Assembly (NCBI RefSeq): GCF_014202495.1
Contig: NZ_JACHHA010000009.1
Span: 25,802 to 89,801, forward strand
Origin: Cerasibacillus quisquiliarum
GTDB taxonomy: Bacteria; Bacillota; Bacilli; Bacillales; Amphibacillaceae
Direction: 5' to 3'
Length of the DNA stretch: 64,000 bases
This document shows positions 1-9,396 of the stretch, one piece after another. The translations under genes and the position numbers were made by a program. The stretch's first letter is position 1. Each line of letters opens with the position of its first letter. The notes under the pieces are model-generated. The model had not been told where the DNA came from. It saw only the letters and a program-made list of their open reading frames with translations, and searched no databases.

Positions 1-554
1 TACATTTAGCTAATATCGCAGAAGAACATGCGCACGGAGCGCCAAGTGGAATTGATACATTAACGATTACTTCTGAATGTCCTGTATGGTTTGAAAAAGA
101 AAACCCTGTCGACTATATTAAACCAAATGACGACTTTCATTTTATCGTTGCGGATTCTGGAAGTATCGGTGACACCCGATCGGCTGTTGAATCGGTAACA
201 AACTTATTAAAAGCTGCACCAAAAATTATTACAAATAAAATTGAACGTTTAGGTGAATTAACATATCAAGCGAAAGAAGCGCTAGAAAAGGCAGGAAAGC
301 AATTTTTAGGGCAATTACTAAATGAAGCACAAAAAGAACTCGAAGCATTAGGTGTCAGCGATGAGACATTAAATAAATTGATTAATTTTGCGCGTCAAGA
401 AGGTGCTTTAGGTGCAAAATTAACAGGTGCAGGATTTGGAGGATGTATCATCGCATTAGCACAAAACGAAGTCCATTCAAGACAGCTTGCCGATAAGCTT
501 AAGAAGTTCGGAGCAGCAGCTGTATGGCCATTTGTCTTAAAGAAAAAAGATTAA
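1..554 (+). CDS. mvaK1: Mevalonate kinase, C-terminal part (5' end outside window)
   Basis: The open frame enters from the left edge (first full codon at base 3) and stops at TAA 552-554. It phosphorylates mevalonate, the first of three ATP-dependent steps towards isopentenyl diphosphate, in the cytoplasm. Visible GHMP-kinase signatures are HGAPSGIDT near the start of the fragment and KLTGAGFGGC near its end; the second is the Gly-rich C-terminal motif of mevalonate kinases. Roughly the first 120 residues, including the N-terminal substrate region and the ATP-binding loop, lie outside. It heads the same-strand cluster mvaK1-mvaD-mvaK2, with 68 bases before mvaD. The family call is firm; the exact N-terminus cannot be seen. 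Confidence 0.92.
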   Translation, partial: HLANIAEEHAHGAPSGIDTLTITSECPVWFEKENPVDYIKPNDDFHFIVADSGSIGDTRSAVESVTNLLKAAPKIITNKIERLGELTYQAKEALEKAGKQFLGQLLNEAQKELEALGVSDETLNKLINFARQEGALGAKLTGAGFGGCIIALAQNEVHSRQLADKLKKFGAAAVWPFVLKKKD

Positions 555-622
555 TGATGTTAAAAGCAGGTGAATTTATCCCTGCTTTTTCCACGAATAA
601 AAGGTGTAAAGGGGATAATACG

Positions 623-1597
623 ATGAAAGCGACCGCTAGGGCACATACGAATATCGCTTTAATTAAGTATTGGGGCAAACGGGATGAGGAATTAATTTTG
701 CCAACAAACAACAGTCTTTCTTTAACACTGGATGGTTTTTACACGACGACGACTGTCGAATTTCGTAACGATTTAACAAATGATATTTTTTATTTAGATA
801 ACCAGTGTATAAGTGGTATTCCATACCAACGTGTCACACAGTTTCTAGATTTGATTAGACAATTAGCTGGGAAACATATCTTTGCTGAAGTACGATCAAC
901 GAATCATGTACCAACAGCAGCAGGATTTGCCTCATCTGCTTCTGGCTTTGCCGCCCTTGCAGCGGCAGGTTCAAAAGCGATTGGGTTATCGTTGAATGAT
1001 AAAGCGTTATCCCGTTTAACAAGACGTGGTTCAGGTTCGGCATGTCGTTCTATATATGGTGGTTTTGCTGAATGGCAAAAAGGTGAAAAAAAAGATGGAT
1101 CTGATTCTTTCGCTGTTCCGATTAAACCACAAGATTATTGGGATATTCGGGTCGCTGCTGTCGTATTACATGCAGATGAGAAGAAAGTATCGAGTCGGGT
1201 CGGTATGAAACGAACAGTAGATACATCTCCCTTCTTTAAAGGTTGGGTCGATAGTATTCCACAAGATCTTGAACAAATAAAAGCAGGTATTTCAGAACGT
1301 GACTTTGAAAAAGTAGGCTCGGTAGCTGAAGCAAACTGTTTAAAAATGCATGCGACCACATTAGGGGCAAACCCACCATTCACATATTGGTATGATACGA
1401 CATTTACTGTGATGCAACATGTACAAAAGTTAAGGGATAAAAAAATCCCTGCTTACTTTACGATAGATGCGGGTCCTAATGTAAAAGTCCTTTACTTGCC
1501 TGAAAATGAAGCAGACATTAAGCGAGAATTGGAATCCATTCCTGGTGTTAGGGACGTCATATTAAGTAAAGCTGGACAAGGTATAACCTATTTATAG
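623..1597 (+). CDS. mvaD: Diphosphomevalonate decarboxylase
   Basis: A 324-residue cytoplasmic enzyme converting 5-diphosphomevalonate with ATP to isopentenyl diphosphate, CO2, ADP and phosphate. The protein opens with KATARAHTNIALIKYWGKRD (residues 2-21), the family N-terminal signature. NHVPTAAGFASSASG near residues 94-108 is the GHMP ATP loop, and the RRGSGSACRS segment near residues 134-143 is also typical. The frame is open upstream to 524, but the ATG at 623 has AAAGGGG at 608-614 and matches the conserved start, whereas an upstream start would add 33 unrelated residues and overlap mvaK1. Twelve bases separate it from mvaK2, so co-transcription is likely. Confidence 0.95.
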   Translation: MKATARAHTNIALIKYWGKRDEELILPTNNSLSLTLDGFYTTTTVEFRNDLTNDIFYLDNQCISGIPYQRVTQFLDLIRQLAGKHIFAEVRSTNHVPTAAGFASSASGFAALAAAGSKAIGLSLNDKALSRLTRRGSGSACRSIYGGFAEWQKGEKKDGSDSFAVPIKPQDYWDIRVAAVVLHADEKKVSSRVGMKRTVDTSPFFKGWVDSIPQDLEQIKAGISERDFEKVGSVAEANCLKMHATTLGANPPFTYWYDTTFTVMQHVQKLRDKKIPAYFTIDAGPNVKVLYLPENEADIKRELESIPGVRDVILSKAGQGITYL

Positions 1598-1609
1598 AGG
1601 ATGAGATAG

Positions 1610-2692
1610 TTGTCTAAATCTATATTAACGATAAAAACCCCTGGAAAATTAATGATTGCAGGTGAGTTTGCTGTATTAGAACCACGTAAGAAATTAGCCG
1701 TTATGGCAGTGAACCGCTTTGTATCAACGACCATTGAAAAGCAAGAGGACTTAACTGTTTCTTTAGTTAATTTTAACTTAATGGATTTATCATGGAAATT
1801 TCATGATCATGAAGTCTATATAGATACACAAGACAAACGTGTACATTTTGTTAAAAGTGCGATGTCAGTTGCTCTATTGTATTTGGAAGAGAGTTGCATC
1901 CCGTGGGAACCGTTCAAATTAACGGTGAAAAGTGAGCTAGACGATGAATCAGGTATTAAATATGGACTCGGGTCAAGTGCAGCTGTAACTGTTTCTGTGG
2001 TTGAAGCGATATTAACGATGTTCATGCCACATGATGTAACAAAAGATCTTGTGTTTCGCTTAAGTGCATTATCACATGCCAAAACTCAAGGAAACGGTTC
2101 AGGAGCGGATGTGGCAGCCTCAAGTTTCGGAGGTGTTTTGCAATACGCTTCATTCCAAGCATATTGGTTAAATGAACAGTATAAGAAAGCTGATCGGCTC
2201 GTCGATCTCGTTGATAGGAAGTGGCCTTATCTTTCTCTTCGCCCGTTGAATGTTCCAGAGGATATTTATATTTGTATTGGCTGGACTGGAAAGCCTGCTT
2301 CTACTCCGAAGCTAGTTGATCAAGTTCTACAACTAAAGCATGACAAGCGCGATCGTTTCGATGCGTTTCTCGAGGCTAGTGAACGTGCTGTTAGTAAATT
2401 TATGAACGGAATGGAAGAAGAAAACATAGACCTTATCTTAGAAGGAATAAAGGAAAATAGACAGGCTTTACGCCAGGTAGGAGAAGACGCTCATGTCATG
2501 ATTGAAACACCACAATTGACAACATTATGTGACTTAGCTGAAACATATGGTGGAGCAGGTAAGCCGTCTGGTGCTGGTGGTGGAGATAGTGGAATTGCTT
2601 TTATGCCTACGGAAGAAAGTGTACAGAAATTAAAAGATGCCTGGAAACAAGCAGGTATTAAACCATTAGATTTAATCATTCATAAAAAGTAA
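1610..2692 (+). CDS. mvaK2: Phosphomevalonate kinase
   Basis: A 360-residue GHMP kinase making 5-diphosphomevalonate from 5-phosphomevalonate. TTG start at 1610 with AGAGG at 1596-1600; the protein begins SKSILTIKTPGKLMIAGEFA, where the KLMIAGEFAVLE segment is the usual phosphomevalonate kinase N-terminus. The ATP loop KYGLGSSAAVTVS lies near residues 117-129, GNGSGADVAASSFGG near 160-174 and KPSGAGGGDSGIAF near 317-330. In many Firmicutes an isopentenyl diphosphate isomerase (fni) follows in the operon. Here a strong terminator follows instead, so fni must be elsewhere or absent. Confidence 0.94.
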   Translation: MSKSILTIKTPGKLMIAGEFAVLEPRKKLAVMAVNRFVSTTIEKQEDLTVSLVNFNLMDLSWKFHDHEVYIDTQDKRVHFVKSAMSVALLYLEESCIPWEPFKLTVKSELDDESGIKYGLGSSAAVTVSVVEAILTMFMPHDVTKDLVFRLSALSHAKTQGNGSGADVAASSFGGVLQYASFQAYWLNEQYKKADRLVDLVDRKWPYLSLRPLNVPEDIYICIGWTGKPASTPKLVDQVLQLKHDKRDRFDAFLEASERAVSKFMNGMEEENIDLILEGIKENRQALRQVGEDAHVMIETPQLTTLCDLAETYGGAGKPSGAGGGDSGIAFMPTEESVQKLKDAWKQAGIKPLDLIIHKK

Positions 2693-2698
2693 CTAGAC

Positions 2699-2773
2699 AA
2701 AGACTGGAACAAAAATGAGATGCTCTTCGTTCAGAATTTCTTTGATAGAGCATCTTTTGTTCCAGTCTTTTTT
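2699..2773 (+). terminator. Terminator of the mevalonate operon
   Basis: Long inverted repeat: AAAGACTGGAACAAAA and AGATGCTC pair with GAGCATCT and TTTTGTTCCAGTCTTT around a short loop, and a T run follows on the plus strand. The CTGGAACAAAA ends resemble the ends of the intergenic elements at 30719-30980 and 63849. Confidence 0.85.
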
Positions 2774-3140
2774 ATAGCTATCATTTGGGAGTAAGACACA
2801 TTCAATAAAATAAAAAAATCAATTTGCCCCTATGTTAAATGCCATATTATAACGACAATGACGTTGTATATATATACAGAAAAATGTCCAGTTGAGTCAT
2901 ATCGATTGTTTCGGCTAAAATAAAAGAAATGAGTTTAAAAATCAGGTTACTTAAAACGAAATGGTGACTCTTCTGAGAATAAAATGAGTTTAGAGCATCC
3001 AGAACGAGTGTTTTTAAGTAAGAGAATAGCATCTCTTTGAAAAGCATTCTTCTGAAGTGGAAAGCAATGATTACATAAACAGGCTCATTTTATGAACGCA
3101 TAAGTCAAAACATGTCTAAACATACAAGGGGGTTATACAT
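2774..3140. other. AT-rich intergenic region before rocF, no supported gene
   Basis: 367 bases between the mevalonate terminator and rocF. A minus-strand frame at 2847-3047 has no family resemblance and no convincing ribosome binding site. I see no certain promoter hexamers and no sigma-54-type -24/-12 element, although rocF is sigma-L dependent in B. subtilis. The rocF ribosome binding site AAGGGGG lies just before the gene. Confidence 0.4.
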
Positions 3141-4046
3141 ATGAAAGAAAAACAAATATCAATAATAGGTGTCCCAATTGATTATGGTCAAAGTCGACGT
3201 GGGGTAGATATGGGACCTAGTGCGATTCGTTATGCGGGAGTGAAAGAACGTCTAGAGAAACTATCTTACACAGTAACAGATCTTGGAAATGTATCTATAC
3301 CAAATCGGCATAAAAAACAAGAGCAAATGACAAGTAAATTGAAAAATTTATCACAAGTCATTGAGATAAATGAAAGCGTTGCCAAGAAAGTTGATCATGA
3401 AATTGAAAAAGGGTCGTTTCCCCTTATTTTCGGAGGGGATCATAGTCTATCGATAGGAACGATTGCAGGCATTGCTAAGCACTATCAGCGTCTCGGCGTT
3501 ATATGGTATGATGCACATGGAGATTTGAATACAGATCAAACATCACCATCTGGAAATATACATGGTATGCCTCTAGCAGCTACACTCGGATTTGGTCATC
3601 ATAAATTAACTAATCTTTATGGTTATGCACCGAAAGTGAAGACGGAACATGTTGTTATTATCGGTGCAAGAGACCTTGATCCAGGAGAGAAGGACTTTAT
3701 CCGAAAGCACAATATAAAGGTTTTCACCATGCATGAAATCGATCGGTTAGGTATGCCACAAGTTATTGAAGAAACGATTGCATACTTAAAGGAGCGTACA
3801 GATGGTGTTCATTTAAGCTTAGATTTGGATGGATTAGATCCAACAGAAGCACCAGGAGTAGGTACACCGGTCATTGGCGGTTTGACTTATCGCGAAAGTC
3901 ATTTAGCAATGGAAATGTTAGCTGAGGCAGAGCTTATAACATCTGCGGAATTTGTTGAAGTAAATCCTATCTTAGATGAAAAAAATAAAACCGCCACATT
4001 AGCGGTTGGACTAATTGGTTCGTTATTCGGGGAAACCTTAAAATAA
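3141..4046 (+). CDS. rocF: Arginase
   Basis: A 301-residue ureohydrolase splitting L-arginine into ornithine and urea with a binuclear manganese centre. Metal ligands are visible in GGDHS (near residue 100), DAHGDLN (near 122-128) and SLDLDGLDP (near 225-233). The N-terminal IGVPIDYGQSRRGVDMGPSA and APGVGTPV are also arginase-like rather than agmatinase-like. ATG start with AAGGGGG at 3126-3132. The gene stands alone between terminators, not in a rocDEF operon. It sits directly before the sigW module, as in several Bacillus genomes. Confidence 0.95.
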   Translation: MKEKQISIIGVPIDYGQSRRGVDMGPSAIRYAGVKERLEKLSYTVTDLGNVSIPNRHKKQEQMTSKLKNLSQVIEINESVAKKVDHEIEKGSFPLIFGGDHSLSIGTIAGIAKHYQRLGVIWYDAHGDLNTDQTSPSGNIHGMPLAATLGFGHHKLTNLYGYAPKVKTEHVVIIGARDLDPGEKDFIRKHNIKVFTMHEIDRLGMPQVIEETIAYLKERTDGVHLSLDLDGLDPTEAPGVGTPVIGGLTYRESHLAMEMLAEAELITSAEFVEVNPILDEKNKTATLAVGLIGSLFGETLK

Positions 4047-4063
4047 ATCATTTATGTTATTTT

Positions 4064-4095
4064 AAAAACATCTGTTCGTAAACGGATGTTTTTAA
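4064..4095 (+). terminator. rocF terminator
   Basis: AAAACATC-T-GTT pairs with AAC-G-GATGTTTT around a four-base loop, with one G-T wobble, and runs into a T tract. Confidence 0.7.
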
Positions 4096-4117
4096 TTTAT
4101 CCAAAAAATATTTAAGC

Positions 4118-4273
4118 TTAATATTTAAGCTTGCTTTTTTGTAATTGATTTAAGTATTCATCTAACTTTTGGCTCGCTTGTATGACGGCATTTGATGTAA
4201 ATGAATGATTGGTCGTTAAGTTCATCATCATGCTACGATAATACTCAATTTTTTCTACTAAATTTTGACTCAT
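4118..4273 (-). CDS. Spo0E-family aspartyl-phosphate phosphatase, 51 residues
   Basis: A small minus-strand gene starting at ATG 4273 (complement) with AGGAGG seven bases before it. The protein starts MSQNLVEKIEYYRSMM and contains ASQKLDEYLNQ near residues 33-43, the SQxLD signature of Spo0E-like phosphatases. These remove phosphate from Spo0A~P or related response regulators and restrain sporulation. Length (51) and the two-helix pattern fit the family, whose members are usually 50-85 residues. It is convergent with rocF and divergent from sigW. Spo0E-like genes are found at this place in other Bacillus genomes, to my recollection. The target regulator cannot be deduced. Confidence 0.85.
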   Translation of the reverse strand: MSQNLVEKIEYYRSMMMNLTTNHSFTSNAVIQASQKLDEYLNQLQKSKLKY

Positions 4274-4433
4274 CAATATGTCCTCCTATCCATTATCATA
4301 TAATATGTGATAATTCATATTTTTTCAAGAGAGAACATATCAAATGTTAAAGCATATCTATTAAATTATGCGAGATGATAATTTAATGTTAAAATTAAAA
4401 ATAGATTTTAATTTACAGTGGAATAGTTTATAG

Positions 4434-4460
4434 TGAAACCTTTTATAGAGGCAATACGTA
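4434..4460 (+). promoter_or_regulatory. ECF (SigW-type) autoregulatory promoter of sigW
   Basis: TGAAAC at 4434-4439, 17 bases, then CGTA at 4457-4460. This fits the SigW consensus TGAAAC-N16/17-CGTA. It lies 37 bases upstream of sigW, as expected for the known autoregulation of sigW-rsiW. Confidence 0.85.
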
Positions 4461-4496
4461 TTTATAATGCCGCAATGAATAGCGGAGGTACTGTTT

Positions 4497-5060
4497 ATGG
4501 ATAATATCATTAGAGAGAAAATAAAAAAAGTGAAAAAAGGAGATCAATCTGCGTTTGAAGATATTGTTGTCTTATTTCAAAGCAAAATATACCAACATTG
4601 TTATCGAATGTTAGGTAATGCACACGAGGCGGAGGATGTTGCTCAAGAAGCATTTATTCGCGCATATGTAAACATCCACTCTTATGATGATAGTAGGAAA
4701 TTCTCCACATGGCTCTATCGTATTGCAACAAATTTATCAATAGATCGATTGCGAAAGCGTAAGCCAGATTATTTCTTGGATGCAGAAATAAAGGGGACAG
4801 ATGGATTAGATATGTATTCGCAATTAGCTACAGATGCCCGATTACCTGAGGAAGAAGTTCAAGGAATGGAACTTGAAAAGATGATTTATCAGGAGATTGC
4901 TAATCTACCGCCAATTTATCGCAGTATTATTACTCTGCGATATTTAGAGGAGTTTTCTCTAAAGGAAATTAGCGAGATAATGGATCTCCCCCTCGGGACT
5001 GTTAAAACGAGAATTCATCGGGGAAGAGAAGCTTTACGGAAGAAGCTTCGTTATGTGTAA
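4497..5060 (+). CDS. sigW: ECF RNA polymerase sigma factor SigW
   Basis: A 187-residue sigma factor for the cell-envelope and antimicrobial stress regulon. Sigma region 2 is seen in CYRMLGNAHEAEDVAQEAFIRAYVNIH (residues ~35-62, quoted in part) and STWLYRIATN. Region 4 near residues 130-185 carries LKEISEIMDLPLGTVKTRIHRGREALRKKL-type helix-turn-helix sequence. ATG start with GCGGAGG at 4483-4489. The anti-sigma factor gene follows after 14 bases. Synteny with cdaA downstream and the upstream SigW-type promoter support SigW rather than another ECF factor. Confidence 0.95.
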   Translation: MDNIIREKIKKVKKGDQSAFEDIVVLFQSKIYQHCYRMLGNAHEAEDVAQEAFIRAYVNIHSYDDSRKFSTWLYRIATNLSIDRLRKRKPDYFLDAEIKGTDGLDMYSQLATDARLPEEEVQGMELEKMIYQEIANLPPIYRSIITLRYLEEFSLKEISEIMDLPLGTVKTRIHRGREALRKKLRYV

Positions 5061-5074
5061 AGGAGTGATCCACT

Positions 5075-5725
5075 TTGGACTGTAAACATGAAGCTATACA
5101 CTTAATGCATATCTATCTAGACGGTGATATTTCTAAAGAAGACGAAAAGAAGCTAAGCCAGCATCTGGAACAATGCCCGGATTGCCAAAAGCATTTTCAT
5201 GAGTTAAAGCGGACAATTACTTTGATAAAAAGTGCTGCTGAACCAAAAGAGGCCCCAGAAGGTTTTACAGATAGAGTGATGCAAAACTTACCAACAGAGA
5301 AAAAGCGTGTGAAATATATGCGCTGGTTTAGAGCACATCCTGTTCTAACTGCTGCTGCTATATTCTTTATCTTTATGTTTGGTAGTATATTATCAACGTG
5401 GCATCAAGATAACCGACTTGTCGTTTCTAAACAGGAAGGTTTAATCATTGAAGGCGATACAGTTATCGTTCCAGAGGATGTAACAGTTGAAGGTGACTTA
5501 GTTGTTAAAAATGGTAATTTAAAAATAGATGGAAAAGTGGATGGGAAAGTAACATTAATTAAAGGGAAACTGATCCACGATGATGAATTCCATGATGGGG
5601 AAGGCTTGATGGCCTCTGCAGGAGAAGTAAGTGGTGAGTTTGAAAGTGTTAATGAAATCTTTGAATGGATTTGGTACAGTATGAAACGGATCGTTAAAGG
5701 TATTTTTTCATTCGGTTCTGAATAA
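5075..5725 (+). CDS. rsiW: Anti-sigma-W factor RsiW
   Basis: A 216-residue single-pass membrane protein that sequesters SigW until cleaved by PrsW/RasP (known for B. subtilis). The cytoplasmic N-terminus has the zinc-binding anti-sigma motif [12 protein letters not shown] (near residues 30-41; His and two Cys). A transmembrane helix follows near residues 88-108 ([19 protein letters not shown]). The outer part has short beta-rich repeats ([20 protein letters not shown]). TTG start at 5075 with AAGGAGTGAT at 5060-5069. Confidence 0.93.
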   Translation: MDCKHEAIHLMHIYLDGDISKEDEKKLSQHLEQCPDCQKHFHELKRTITLIKSAAEPKEAPEGFTDRVMQNLPTEKKRVKYMRWFRAHPVLTAAAIFFIFMFGSILSTWHQDNRLVVSKQEGLIIEGDTVIVPEDVTVEGDLVVKNGNLKIDGKVDGKVTLIKGKLIHDDEFHDGEGLMASAGEVSGEFESVNEIFEWIWYSMKRIVKGIFSFGSE

Positions 5726-5726
5726 A

Positions 5727-5756
5727 AGCCTGGGAGATTTCTTCGGGCTTTTTTGT
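5727..5756 (+). terminator. sigW-rsiW terminator
   Basis: AAAGCC and GGGCTTT arms around a loop of about 14 bases, then a T6 run, directly after the rsiW stop. The stem is modest. Confidence 0.6.
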
Positions 5757-5819
5757 CTTTAAGATGATGCAGCTCCTAATAACAAACGACCCTATCCTAT
5801 GTGTCAGAGAAGTGTTTTG

Positions 5820-5828
5820 TGGTATAAT
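5820..5828 (+). promoter_or_regulatory. Extended -10 promoter of cdaA-cdaR-glmM
   Basis: TGG-TATAAT (5820-5828) is an extended -10 element with a perfect hexamer, 45 bases before cdaA. The -35 region (around 5800-5805) is weak. With the upstream terminator it suggests the c-di-AMP operon is transcribed independently of sigW. Confidence 0.55.
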
Positions 5829-5872
5829 GACTATTATAGAAAATAGCGTTTATTTAAAAAGGAAGTGCAAAC

Positions 5873-6694
5873 ATGCTCGATGGGGAATTTACTTTTATAG
5901 ACCTATTGAATATTGTCGTTGACATCGGCCTCGTCTGGTATGTTTTATATAAACTAATCATGCTCATCCGAGGCACAAAGGCAATCCAGTTATTAAAAGG
6001 TATTGTCGTTGTCATAGTCGTTCGTTTTATAAGTATTATTTTTGGTTTACAAACGATTCAGTGGTTAACAAAGCAAGCGATTGATTGGGGATTTCTCCTA
6101 ATCGTTATCTTGTTCCAGCCAGAATTGAGAAGAGCATTGGAACAAATAGGTAGAGGGAATATTTTTGTAAGAAGTACGCGTACCGAGGAAGAAATATTAA
6201 ATCAAATTATTAAAGATATTGGAGAAGCGTGTAGCTATATGGCTAAACGGCGGATTGGAGCACTCATTACAATTGAAAGAGAAACAGGGATAGGTGAATA
6301 TATAGAAACGGGTATTCCAATTAATGGGAAACTAACTCATCAATTATTGACGAATATCTTTACACCAAATACCCCATTACATGATGGGGCTGTCATAATA
6401 AGAGGAGAAAGCATTGTCGCGGCAGCATGTTATTTACCGTTATCAGAAAGCCCTCTTATTTCGAAAGAGTTAGGAACAAGACATCGAGCAGCAATGGGAA
6501 TCAGTGAAGTAACAGATGCTTTAACAATCATTGTATCAGAAGAGACTGGACAAATATCATGTGCAAAAAATGGTGAACTTCATCGTGAGTTAACAGAGGA
6601 ACAGTTAAAACTAATTTTACGGGAAAATTTATCATTACATCTAAAGTCCCCTGAGAAGAAATCATGGAAATGGAGGGGGAAAAAGAATGGATAG
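5873..6694 (+). CDS. cdaA: Diadenylate cyclase CdaA
   Basis: A 273-residue membrane enzyme making cyclic di-AMP from two ATP. Three N-terminal transmembrane segments (residues ~10-30, 38-58, 65-85) precede the DAC domain, with the catalytic DGA at residues 171-173 (LHDGAVIIRG) and the GTRHRAAMG motif near 203-211. Second-messenger output controls potassium and osmolyte uptake and wall homeostasis in related bacteria. The coding region overlaps cdaR by eight bases, and glmM follows: the conserved cdaA-cdaR-glmM unit, in which CdaR and GlmM bind and modulate CdaA. Confidence 0.96.
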   Translation: MLDGEFTFIDLLNIVVDIGLVWYVLYKLIMLIRGTKAIQLLKGIVVVIVVRFISIIFGLQTIQWLTKQAIDWGFLLIVILFQPELRRALEQIGRGNIFVRSTRTEEEILNQIIKDIGEACSYMAKRRIGALITIERETGIGEYIETGIPINGKLTHQLLTNIFTPNTPLHDGAVIIRGESIVAAACYLPLSESPLISKELGTRHRAAMGISEVTDALTIIVSEETGQISCAKNGELHRELTEEQLKLILRENLSLHLKSPEKKSWKWRGKKNG

Positions 6695-7907
6695 TTGGTT
6701 CCAAAGTAAATGGTTTGTACGTGCGATAGCTCTCGTGTTAGCTGTTTCTTTATATTTTGTTGTGTATACAGAAGATGATAAAGAGAGAAAAGATATTGAC
6801 TTCTTCGGAAATACATCTGAAACACAAACAATGGAGGATATACCTGTAAGTGTAAGAATTGATGCTGATAAATACGTTGTCAGTGGTATTCCTGAATCTG
6901 TTGCTGTAACTGTCGAAGGAACGAATAGTGCTGTTACAAGGGTTGTTAAACAGAGAAATTTTGATATATATGTTGATTTAACTAAATTGGGTGAAGGCGA
7001 ACATACAGTAGAAATGCAATATGAGCGCTTTCCAGAAGATGTTGCTGTCTTTATAGAACCGAAAACAATTGATATCGTGATTGAAGAACGCTCAACCCAG
7101 AAATTCCCAATAACTGTTGATTTCATTAATCAACATCAATTACCAGAGGGATTTGAGGTAGGTGATTATCAAGTCGAGCCAAAAGAAGTGATGATTACAA
7201 GCTCTAAAAGTGTTATTGAAAAGGTTTCTATTGTTAAGGTGTTTGTGAATGTAGCTGGTCAGGATGAACCGATTAAAAACCGCGAAGTACCGATCAAGGT
7301 ATATGATAGCCAAGGAAATGAGTTGCGTGTCCGTATGGAACCGGAAAATGCACTCGTTTCGGCGGAAATTAATAATCCGAGTAAGGTCGTCCCAGTAACA
7401 CTTGAAACAACTGGTAAACTTCCAAAAGGATTTAAGTTGACGTCAATGACCTCTGATGTAGAGGAAGTAGAGATTTTTGGAACATCACATGCTTTAGCAG
7501 ATATTGATGAAGTAAAAGCAAAGGTTAATCTATCTAAAATTAAAAAATCTGATCAAATACAAGCAACACTTGATTTGCCAAAGGGCATAACTGCTCCAGA
7601 ACATGAACAAATTGATGTGTCAATCGAATTGGAACAGACAAAGTTACTTGAAGAGGTACCAATCCAAGTAAGACATCTCGAAAATGACCGAACGATTGAG
7701 TTTAAGAAACCAGAAGGTAAAAAAGTTAATGTGACAATTACGGGTAATGAAGCTGATGTAAGAAATGTAAAAGTGGATGATTTACGTATCTCAATTGATG
7801 TTGAAGGATTAGTTGATGGAACACATCAAGTGAAGCCTATCATTGAAGGTCCGGAACAATTAGCAATTAAACCAGAACTTGATCATTTTACGATTAAAAT
7901 TAATTAA
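6687..7907 (+). CDS. cdaR: CdaA regulatory protein CdaR (YbbR-domain protein)
   Basis: A 406-residue protein with an N-terminal membrane anchor (residues ~10-27) followed by extracytoplasmic beta-rich YbbR repeats, about four of roughly 80 residues (for example [59 protein letters not shown]). It regulates CdaA activity from outside the membrane in known systems. It starts within the 3' end of cdaA, so translational coupling is likely; 62 bases separate it from glmM. Confidence 0.94.
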   Translation: MDSWFQSKWFVRAIALVLAVSLYFVVYTEDDKERKDIDFFGNTSETQTMEDIPVSVRIDADKYVVSGIPESVAVTVEGTNSAVTRVVKQRNFDIYVDLTKLGEGEHTVEMQYERFPEDVAVFIEPKTIDIVIEERSTQKFPITVDFINQHQLPEGFEVGDYQVEPKEVMITSSKSVIEKVSIVKVFVNVAGQDEPIKNREVPIKVYDSQGNELRVRMEPENALVSAEINNPSKVVPVTLETTGKLPKGFKLTSMTSDVEEVEIFGTSHALADIDEVKAKVNLSKIKKSDQIQATLDLPKGITAPEHEQIDVSIELEQTKLLEEVPIQVRHLENDRTIEFKKPEGKKVNVTITGNEADVRNVKVDDLRISIDVEGLVDGTHQVKPIIEGPEQLAIKPELDHFTIKIN

Positions 7908-7969
7908 AAGACAATGTAAAAGATGCTCTCAAATCGTTTAATAGGAAAGGAAAAAGGAGAGGTAATAGA

Positions 7970-9319
7970 ATGGTTAATTTATTTGGAACAGACGGTGTAA
8001 GAGGTATTGCGAACGAGGAGCTTACACCAGAGCTAGCTTTTAAATTAGGACGTATTGGTGGATATGTCTTAACAAGAGATACAACGAAACCAAAGTTTCT
8101 TGTTGGTAGAGATACGCGTATCTCTGGTCATATGTTAGAAGCAGCTCTTACTGCTGGCTTATTATCGATAGGAGCAGAAGTGATGCGTCTAGGCGTTATT
8201 ACGACACCAGGAGTTGCTTATTTAACAAAAGCAACGAGTTCACAAGGGGGCATTATGATTTCTGCTTCACATAATCCTGTTGAAGATAATGGCATCAAAT
8301 TTTTCGGTCCAGATGGTTTTAAATTACTTGATGAACAAGAAAAAGAAATTGAAAACTTAATGCGTGAAGAAGATCATTTACCACGACCAATTGGTGGTGA
8401 TGTTGGCGTCGTTAGTAATTACTTTGAAGGTGGTCAAAAATATATCTCTTATTTAAAAGATACGATTGACCACGACTTTGCTGGTATGAAAATCGCTTTA
8501 GATTGTGCGAACGGAGCAGCATCAAGCTTAGCAACACATTTATTTGCTGATTTAGAAGCTGATACATTTACAATCGGCTCTTCACCAAATGGATTAAACA
8601 TAAATGATCAATGTGGTTCAACTCATCCTGAGACATTGCAACAGTTTGTATTAGAAAAAGAAGCCGATGTTGGGCTTGCTTTTGATGGTGATGGTGATCG
8701 CTTAATCGCTGTAGATGAAAAAGGAAATATTGTAAATGGTGACCAAATCATGTTCATTTGTGGCAAATATATGAATGAAAAAGGCTTCCTAAATCATCAT
8801 ACGATTGTTTCAACAGTCATGAGTAATGTCGGCTTTTATAAAGCATTAGAAGAGCATGGTATGCGCAGTGTGAAGACTTCAGTAGGTGACCGCTATGTAA
8901 TGGAAGAAATGAGAAAAGGCGGCTTTAACCTAGGTGGAGAACAATCAGGTCATATTATTTTTCTAGATCATAATACAACAGGTGACGGACTTTTATCGGC
9001 TATCCAGTTAGTAAATGTAATGAAAGAAACAGGTAAACCATTATCACAATTAGCTGATGAGCTAACCGTCTATCCACAAGTTTTAAAAAATATAAAAGTG
9101 ACTAATAAACAGGAAGTGACGAATCATCCACAAGTCCAAGAAGTGATAAAAAAGGTAGAAGAACAGCTCGGTGATGAAGGACGAGTGCTTGTGAGACCAT
9201 CAGGTACAGAACCGTTATTAAGGGTCATGGTTGAAGCGAAAACAGAAGAACAATGCGAACAAATGACGGCAGAAATCGCTTCAGTTGTTGAGAAGTTGTA
9301 CGGTTCAAATAACGCATAA
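7970..9319 (+). CDS. glmM: Phosphoglucosamine mutase
   Basis: A 449-residue enzyme interconverting glucosamine-6-phosphate and glucosamine-1-phosphate for UDP-GlcNAc synthesis. The phospho-serine loop SASHNP has Ser at residue 100, the metal loop is DGDGDR (near 242-247), and the C-terminal phosphate-binding loop is RPSGTEP (near 407-413). ATG start with AGGAGAGG upstream. It ends the c-di-AMP operon. In B. subtilis glmS with its ribozyme follows; here a terminator and a two-component system follow. Confidence 0.96.
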   Translation: MVNLFGTDGVRGIANEELTPELAFKLGRIGGYVLTRDTTKPKFLVGRDTRISGHMLEAALTAGLLSIGAEVMRLGVITTPGVAYLTKATSSQGGIMISASHNPVEDNGIKFFGPDGFKLLDEQEKEIENLMREEDHLPRPIGGDVGVVSNYFEGGQKYISYLKDTIDHDFAGMKIALDCANGAASSLATHLFADLEADTFTIGSSPNGLNINDQCGSTHPETLQQFVLEKEADVGLAFDGDGDRLIAVDEKGNIVNGDQIMFICGKYMNEKGFLNHHTIVSTVMSNVGFYKALEEHGMRSVKTSVGDRYVMEEMRKGGFNLGGEQSGHIIFLDHNTTGDGLLSAIQLVNVMKETGKPLSQLADELTVYPQVLKNIKVTNKQEVTNHPQVQEVIKKVEEQLGDEGRVLVRPSGTEPLLRVMVEAKTEEQCEQMTAEIASVVEKLYGSNNA

Positions 9320-9324
9320 ATGGT

Positions 9325-9367
9325 AAAACTGCTTTTAGTCTTTTATGACTGGGAGCAGTTTTTTTAT
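9325..9367 (+). terminator. glmM terminator
   Basis: AAACTGCT pairs with AGCAGTTT, with an inner AGTC/GACT stem, followed by a T run. Confidence 0.8.
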
Positions 9368-9396
9368 CTCTTATTAATGCAAAGGAGTTGGTCTGT

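Noticed and set aside
2826..2838. CCCCTATGTTAA shared with the palindrome at 46518
   Set aside because: Only one arm is present and it is not next to a promoter; chance match is the simplest view.
2847..3047. Minus-strand open frame of 66 codons
   Set aside because: Hydrophobic AT-rich translation, no family resemblance, no good ribosome binding site; likely chance frame in an intergenic region.
3100..3140. Sigma-54 type promoter for rocF
   Set aside because: No TGGCAC-N5-TTGC-like element is present upstream of rocF.
9320..9396. glmS ribozyme after glmM
   Set aside because: Only a simple terminator hairpin and a ribosome binding site fit in this gap; no glmS follows.
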